Below are positions 5,763-11,993 of a DNA stretch of 11,993 nt, piece by piece (position 1 is the first letter of the stretch; each line of letters begins with the position of its first letter). The notes under the pieces were generated by a model that was given only the letters and a program-made list of their open reading frames with translations, did not search any database and was not told the DNA's origin. This stretch comes from Actinomycetes bacterium. GTDB taxonomy: Bacteria > Actinomycetota > Humimicrobiia > Humimicrobiales > Humimicrobiaceae. Location: the NCBI GenBank assembly GCA_030603375.1, contig JAUVXY010000029.1, positions 1 through 11,993 of the forward strand. The letters are read 5' to 3'. A program made the translations under genes and the position numbers.

Positions 5763-7214
5763 TTATTTTAGCTTCTTAGTCATAATTTCGTTTACCATCT
5801 TAGGATTTGCCTTACCCTTTGTCCTGGCCATAACCCTGCCTATTAAAAATCCAATGGCTTTTTTCTTGCCGTTTTTGTACTGCTTAACTGTGCCGGGATT
5901 TTCTTTTATAATTTCTTCAATAATATCTTCCAGCAAACCCCCGTCGCTTATTTGCTCAAGCCCCATTTTTTCAATAATCACCTGAGGGCTTTCCCCGGTC
6001 TTAAACATTTCTTCAAACACTGATTTGGCAATCTTTGAATTTATCTTGCCCCCATCTATTATTTTTAGCATACTGGCAAGATTGGCAGGTTTAATTTTGC
6101 TATCATTTATATCTATTCCTTCCTTATTTAAAAGAGCACTGAAATCACCCATTATCCAGTTGCTGATATTCTTGGCATTGCTGTAAAGTTTACAGCAATC
6201 TTCAAAGTAACGTGCGACTTTTTTATCATTAGATAAAAAACTGCTGTCATATTTTGGTAGATTGTATTCTTTTTCAAATCTTTCAGCTTTCTCTGCCGGA
6301 AGTTCGCCAATGGTGCATCTTACTTCATCCACAACTTTACTTTCAATATGCATTGGAACAAGGTCGGGCTCAGGGAAATATCTATAATCATGCGCCTCTT
6401 CCTTCGAGCGCAAGACCTTGGTCATATTTGTGTTGTTGTCATAATGCCTTGTTTGTTGAATTACTTTTCCCCCGGACTCTAATAAATTTGTCTGCCTTTC
6501 TATTTCATACTGCAGCCCTTTCTGCAAAAATTTAAATGAGTTCAAATTTTTAATCTCAGTTTTTGTGCCAATCCTTTCCTCACCAACCTTCTTTACTGAA
6601 ATATTAGCATCACACCGCAGACTTCCTTCTTCCATATTGCAATTGCTAACACCACGATAAAGTATCAGATTCCTGAGTCTGATCAGGTATTCCTTTGCCT
6701 CCTCCGGAGATTTTATGTCTGGCTCTGTTACTATTTCTATTAGCGGGGTCCCTCCCCTGTTAAAGTCAACTATACTTGCCACTGATTCGCTTATTCTCCC
6801 AGTTCTTCCCGTATGCAGAAGTTTTCCTGTATCCTCTTCCATGTGAACTCTTGTTATTCCAACTCTTCTGACGTAATCGCCCATATCAACATCTAAATAT
6901 CCTCCAACCCCCAAAGGTAAATCATACTGGGATATTTGATAATTCTTTGCCTGATCAGGATAAAAATAGTTTTTTCTATGAAAAATTGTATATTCCCTTA
7001 TTTTACAATTCACAGCAAGAGCAATTTTTATTGCATATTCTATTGCTTTTTTATTTACAACAGGAAGCGAGCCCGGATGCCCAAGGCAAACAGGACAGGT
7101 ATGGACATTGCTTTCTTCGCCAAAGGAGAGTTTGCACCCGCAAAACATTTTTGTATTGGTGGAGAGTTCAATATGTGTTTCAAGCCCTATCACCGATTCA
7201 TATTTTTTAGACAT
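5763..7214 (-). CDS. gatB: Asp-tRNA(Asn)/Glu-tRNA(Gln) amidotransferase subunit B
   Basis: 483 residues, the usual full length for GatB. GatB binds the misacylated tRNA (Glu-tRNA-Gln or Asp-tRNA-Asn), activates the carboxyl group with ATP and receives ammonia from GatA through a channel. Motifs: YESVIGLETHIELSTNTKMF (5-24), FHRKNYFYPDQAKNYQISQYDLP (catalytic cradle), VDFNRGGTPLIEIVTEPD, EEGSLRCDANISV and YRYFPEPDL; the C-terminal helical YqeY-like tail ends NPKMVNEIMTKKL. Cys25, Cys27, Cys40 and Cys43 form a CxC...CxxC set seen in many GatB proteins as a probable zinc site, absent from some such as S. aureus. The start is ATG with GAGGG 8 bases upstream, 49 bases after gatA. Highly confident. 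Confidence 0.97.
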   Translation of the reverse strand: MSKKYESVIGLETHIELSTNTKMFCGCKLSFGEESNVHTCPVCLGHPGSLPVVNKKAIEYAIKIALAVNCKIREYTIFHRKNYFYPDQAKNYQISQYDLPLGVGGYLDVDMGDYVRRVGITRVHMEEDTGKLLHTGRTGRISESVASIVDFNRGGTPLIEIVTEPDIKSPEEAKEYLIRLRNLILYRGVSNCNMEEGSLRCDANISVKKVGEERIGTKTEIKNLNSFKFLQKGLQYEIERQTNLLESGGKVIQQTRHYDNNTNMTKVLRSKEEAHDYRYFPEPDLVPMHIESKVVDEVRCTIGELPAEKAERFEKEYNLPKYDSSFLSNDKKVARYFEDCCKLYSNAKNISNWIMGDFSALLNKEGIDINDSKIKPANLASMLKIIDGGKINSKIAKSVFEEMFKTGESPQVIIEKMGLEQISDGGLLEDIIEEIIKENPGTVKQYKNGKKKAIGFLIGRVMARTKGKANPKMVNEIMTKKLK

Positions 7215-7263
7215 AAATTAAGCCCTCGCCTGTATATTCCAAACTTTTAAATTGATACTTCTA

Positions 7264-8727
7264 CTATAAAATATTTGGTTTCTTGTCAAAGCCAACAGCC
7301 CTTTCTATGTTGTATGCAGCTTTAAGTACATTATCTTCTCTCAGTATATCCCCTATAACCTGAAGCCCGATAGGCAAGCTGCCCTCCGGTGATAGCCCCA
7401 CAGGAATTGACACTGCAGGCAAACCTGCTAAGTTTACAGGTATTGTGCAAATATCTGACAGATACATTGTAAGGGGATCGTCCAACTTTTCACCAGCCTT
7501 AAATGCAGTAGTCGGAGATGTTGGTGAGATTAATACATCATATTTTTTAAAGGCTTTCCTGAAATCATCAATTATCAAAGTCCTGACTTTCTGAGCCTTT
7601 TCATAGTATGCGTCATAATACCCTGCTGAAAGGCAGTATGTACCTATCATTATTCTTCTTTTGACTTCATCGCCAAAACCTTCAGATCTGCTCTTTTTAT
7701 ACATTTCACGAAGAGTCTTTGCTTCCTTGTTTCTATGCCCATACCTTACTCCGTCAAACCTTGATAAGTTAGAACTAGCCTCTGATGGTGCAATAATATA
7801 ATATACGCTCAATGCATATTTAAGATTTGGAAGTGAGATTTCCTCAACCTTTGCCCCAAGTTCTTCCAACTTCAATAAAGCTGCATTTACTGTACTTTTT
7901 ACTTCTGCATCTATTTCTTTTACCATTAGTTCTGCTGGCACACCAATCCTCATATTCCTGACATCATCTTTTAAAAAGCTTTTAAAATCTGGATTTTTTC
8001 TGTTAATAGATGTTGAATCATTTTCATCATGTCCGCAAATTACATTCAGCAGGCCTGCACAATCTTCCACATCTCTTGTTAAAGGACCAATCTGGTCCAG
8101 CGAAGAAGCAAAGGCAATAAGCCCATACCTTGATACTGCACCGTAAGTTGGCTTAAAGCCGACAACCCCGCAAAGTGATGCAGGCTGTCTTATTGAACCA
8201 CCAGTATCGGAACCAATCGAGCATACAGCCTCGCCAGCTGCTGCACTGGCTGCGGGACCGCCGCTTGACCCGCCGGGAACTCTTTCGGTATCCCAGGGAT
8301 TGCTGACATTTCCAAAATAAGAATTCTCATTAGATGATCCCATGGCAAATTCATCCATATTAGCTTTTCCGGTTAATATATATCTTTGTTCTTTTAACTT
8401 TTTAATTACTGTGGCATCATATATTGGAATATAATTTTTTAAGATCCTTGAAGCGCATGTGGTTATTATATCCTTTGTACAAATATTGTCCTTTACAGCA
8501 ATAGGGATACCTGTAAAATCACCTATTCTGCCGCCCCTGCCTATGTACTCATCCACCGCTGCAGCTTCTTCCATCATTTTTTCTTTTTCTACTCTGATAT
8601 ATGAGTTTGTCTTGCTTTCAACACGGTTTATCCTTGACAGAACGCTTTCAGCAATATCTGCACATGATATTTCTTTTTTTACAAGCATGTTATGCAATTC
8701 ATGTGCTGTCATATAATAAAGTTCCAA
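7264..8727 (-). CDS. gatA: Asp-tRNA(Asn)/Glu-tRNA(Gln) amidotransferase subunit A (glutaminase)
   Basis: 487 residues, full length. GatA is the amidase-signature subunit that hydrolyses glutamine and passes ammonia to GatB. The Ser-cisSer-Lys triad is intact: Lys79 (AVKDN), Ser154 (PGGSSGG) and Ser178 (DTGGSIRQP). These numbers equal those given for S. aureus GatA, which supports the chosen TTG start at 8727. The later in-frame ATG (MTAHEL, 8712) would shorten the first helix and has a poorer ribosome site. gatA begins 14 bases after the gatC stop, with its ribosome site in that gap, so the two are likely translated together. Confidence 0.97.
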   Translation of the reverse strand: MELYYMTAHELHNMLVKKEISCADIAESVLSRINRVESKTNSYIRVEKEKMMEEAAAVDEYIGRGGRIGDFTGIPIAVKDNICTKDIITTCASRILKNYIPIYDATVIKKLKEQRYILTGKANMDEFAMGSSNENSYFGNVSNPWDTERVPGGSSGGPAASAAAGEAVCSIGSDTGGSIRQPASLCGVVGFKPTYGAVSRYGLIAFASSLDQIGPLTRDVEDCAGLLNVICGHDENDSTSINRKNPDFKSFLKDDVRNMRIGVPAELMVKEIDAEVKSTVNAALLKLEELGAKVEEISLPNLKYALSVYYIIAPSEASSNLSRFDGVRYGHRNKEAKTLREMYKKSRSEGFGDEVKRRIMIGTYCLSAGYYDAYYEKAQKVRTLIIDDFRKAFKKYDVLISPTSPTTAFKAGEKLDDPLTMYLSDICTIPVNLAGLPAVSIPVGLSPEGSLPIGLQVIGDILREDNVLKAAYNIERAVGFDKKPNIL

Positions 8728-8741
8728 TAAAACACCCTTCC
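8728..8741 (-). promoter_or_regulatory. Ribosome-binding site deciding the gatA TTG start
   Basis: Minus-strand GGAAGGGTG (8733-8741) ends 5 bases before TTG (8725-8727) and begins directly after the gatC stop codon. It supports the TTG rather than the ATG fifteen bases further on. Confidence 0.6.
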
Positions 8742-9029
8742 TTAATCTATTTTTGGCACCTTAAAACCACCATCGGAAACCTCGGGAGCATTTTTTAGAG
8801 CATCTTCTTTTGGTATTGACTTCTTTACAATGTCATCCCTGAATACATTTTTTATTTCAATAACATGAGATGTTGGAAGTATTTTTTCCGTATCTACTTT
8901 GCTTATTCTGGCAACATGATCAAGTATCCTATCCAGCTGAACAGTAAATTTTTCCAGCTCCCCATCGCTAAAATCCAGCTCAGCTAACTTTGCGATATGT
9001 TCTATATCTTTTCTTTCAATTTTTCTCAT
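8742..9029 (-). CDS. gatC: Asp-tRNA(Asn)/Glu-tRNA(Gln) amidotransferase subunit C
   Basis: 95 residues, exactly the family size. GatC is the small belt-like subunit that wraps the GatA-GatB interface and stabilises GatA. Family landmarks: IEHIAKLAELDFSDGELEKF (9-28), QLDRILDHVARISKVDTEKI (31-50), PTSHVIE, VFRDD, then NAPEVSDGGFKVPKI at the end. Start is ATG; the ribosome site is poor (GGTG only 2-3 bases away). A possible promoter lies close upstream (TTGTAA 9058-9063, 16-base spacer, TAAAAT 9036-9041), which would give an almost leaderless mRNA; this is speculative. It is first of the gatC-gatA-gatB trio. Confidence 0.95.
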   Translation of the reverse strand: MRKIERKDIEHIAKLAELDFSDGELEKFTVQLDRILDHVARISKVDTEKILPTSHVIEIKNVFRDDIVKKSIPKEDALKNAPEVSDGGFKVPKID

Positions 9030-9134
9030 AACACCATTTTACACTACCCGCTGGCAATTACAAAAAATACACTCAAACACTAAAATATTAGTAGACTATT
9101 CTAACAAATTTCCAGCACAATTGATAATATATCC

Positions 9135-9866
9135 TTATAATTTCCACTGCCCCATTAATATCAGTATTAAAATCAAATTGTACACAGAATGTAAAAAAAT
9201 TACAGGAAGCAAAGACTTTGTTTTTTCAAATATATACGCCATAATCCAGCCAATAGTCATCAGTGGAATAAAACTATACATTTCAATATGAGCAAGCGCA
9301 AACAGAAAAGAAGACAGAAATAGTGCAGCACTGACTCCCCAGCTTTTTTTAAATGCTGAATATAAAAATCCTCTAAAATAAATTTCCTCACAAAATGGCG
9401 CCACTAATGCTACCACCACTAACAATATGGTGGCAGACACACTTCTGTTGCTGATAAGCTCTTCAATTTTACTGGCTGGAGCTTCTATATTAAATAGCTG
9501 ATTCATAATAGAAACATATAAAAAACTAATAAAAAAAATGGCCAGAAGTGAAATAAAAGTATACCAGATAGTCTTAATTATGCTGTAGCGCCTGAGGCCC
9601 AGATCTTTAAAGCTCGCACCCCTCCAGAATATTGCAAAAAACCATACAACAGCCAGCATCGAAAATACCTGAATTCCATAAAGGACAGAAAAGCTTAAAT
9701 TATTTATATTAGAAATGTTTAGAAGTTGTTCTTCGCTCAATGCCTGAAACAATTTTGAAGACCCAAAATAGACAACAGCCAGCAGAACCGCCAAAGAGAT
9801 TATAGAAACTATACCATCTCTGGCACTCCATTTTATATTTAACTTTCTATTATTTTTTACATCCAC
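9135..9866 (-). CDS. CPBP-family intramembrane metalloprotease (CAAX protease / Abi-like)
   Basis: 243 residues with several hydrophobic segments (about 18-34, 58-80, 98-122, 145-158, 178-194, 198-213 and 222-238), so an integral membrane protein. The three CPBP motifs are present: EEIYFRGF (Glu160, Glu161, Arg165), the FALAH segment with His193, and HSVYN (His226, Asn230). In relatives of known structure (Rce1) these glutamates and histidines form the active site. Bacterial members have varied roles (prenyl-protein-like processing, bacteriocin immunity, membrane proteolysis), and the substrate here is unknown. The start codon is GTG at 9866 with no strong ribosome site and an in-frame stop (TAA at 9891-9893) eight codons upstream, so the start is uncertain by a few residues at most. 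It lies between ligA (83 bases) and gatC (105 bases) on the same strand. Confidence 0.88.
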   Translation of the reverse strand: MDVKNNRKLNIKWSARDGIVSIISLAVLLAVVYFGSSKLFQALSEEQLLNISNINNLSFSVLYGIQVFSMLAVVWFFAIFWRGASFKDLGLRRYSIIKTIWYTFISLLAIFFISFLYVSIMNQLFNIEAPASKIEELISNRSVSATILLVVVALVAPFCEEIYFRGFLYSAFKKSWGVSAALFLSSFLFALAHIEMYSFIPLMTIGWIMAYIFEKTKSLLPVIFLHSVYNLILILILMGQWKL

Positions 9867-9899
9867 ATCTAAACTAATTTTTCTTTCTTTTTATTATGA

Positions 9900-9934
9900 A
9901 CCCATAACTCCTGGGTCAGTTCAGGGACAATTCT
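9900..9934. repeat. Short hairpin and tandem 11-mer between ligA and the CPBP gene
   Basis: ACCCA (9900-9904) and TGGGT (9912-9916) can pair around a 7-base loop. GGGTCAGTTCA (9913-9923) is directly followed by GGGACAATTCT (9924-9934), an 8-of-11 tandem repeat. GGGACA(A/G)TTC units of this kind recall the ends of some small transposable elements, but no element is visible here. It could also be a weak attenuator downstream of ligA; there is no T run to make a firm terminator. Confidence 0.3.
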
Positions 9935-9949
9935 CTATGCATAACAATT

Positions 9950-11993
<2,044 letters not shown>

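Noticed and set aside
6936..7250. Plus-strand frames opposite the start of gatB
   Set aside because: Antisense shadows of a strongly conserved gene; no ribosome site or family features.
9030..9134. Firm promoter or terminator between the CPBP gene and gatC
   Set aside because: A TTGTAA/TAAAAT pair exists but would make gatC nearly leaderless and is a weak match in AT-rich DNA; no hairpin with a T run was found.

Overview
The window looks like a low-GC bacterial chromosome, roughly mid-30s percent GC by eye, from a Firmicutes/Clostridia-like or similar AT-rich anaerobic lineage. This rests on AT-rich codon use, AGGAG/AGGAGG ribosome-binding sites, several TTG and GTG starts, and a run of ligA, gatC, gatA and gatB on one strand, an order familiar from Firmicutes-like genomes. 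The species cannot be named from this sequence.

Right two-thirds (about 4627-11993, all minus strand): a housekeeping block read right to left. It holds ligA (NAD-dependent DNA ligase, 5' end beyond the window), a CPBP-family membrane protease gene, gatC, gatA, gatB (the heterotrimeric tRNA-dependent amidotransferase that makes Gln-tRNA and/or Asn-tRNA), and a phosphofructokinase gene with an unusual phosphoryl-donor motif. Gaps are 83, 105, 14, 49 and 104 bases. gatCAB is certainly one unit. ligA and the CPBP gene may be co-transcribed with it, and pfk may have its own promoter.

Left third (1-4626): an accessory region, more AT-rich and mixed in strand. It starts with the 3' end of an IS3-family transposase and the terminal repeat of that IS, which has cut off the 3' end of a large secreted lipoprotein gene (TIM-barrel glycosidase-like plus a glutamine-amidotransferase-like domain). 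Next come an AT-rich stretch with a possible decayed transposase fragment, an SRPBCC ligand-binding-fold gene, and a two-gene nucleotidyltransferase (MNT) / HEPN cassette that resembles a toxin-antitoxin module. The cassette has a clear promoter with a perfect 11+11 palindrome lying across it. This shows that the longest reading frame overstates the MNT protein by 17 residues; the likely start is TTG at 3391.

The MNT-HEPN cassette lies between two copies of TGGCTCCCCGG (3245 and 4490). The second copy extends into a sequence resembling the reverse complement of a tRNA 3' end (CCA tail plus part of the T-loop) and sits at the border between accessory and housekeeping DNA. It may be an old integration scar. 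No CRISPR array, intact tRNA, rRNA or riboswitch was recognised. The best candidates for a less-described system are the MNT-HEPN cassette with its operator and off-consensus HEPN motif, and the PFK with a mixed ATP/PPi signature.
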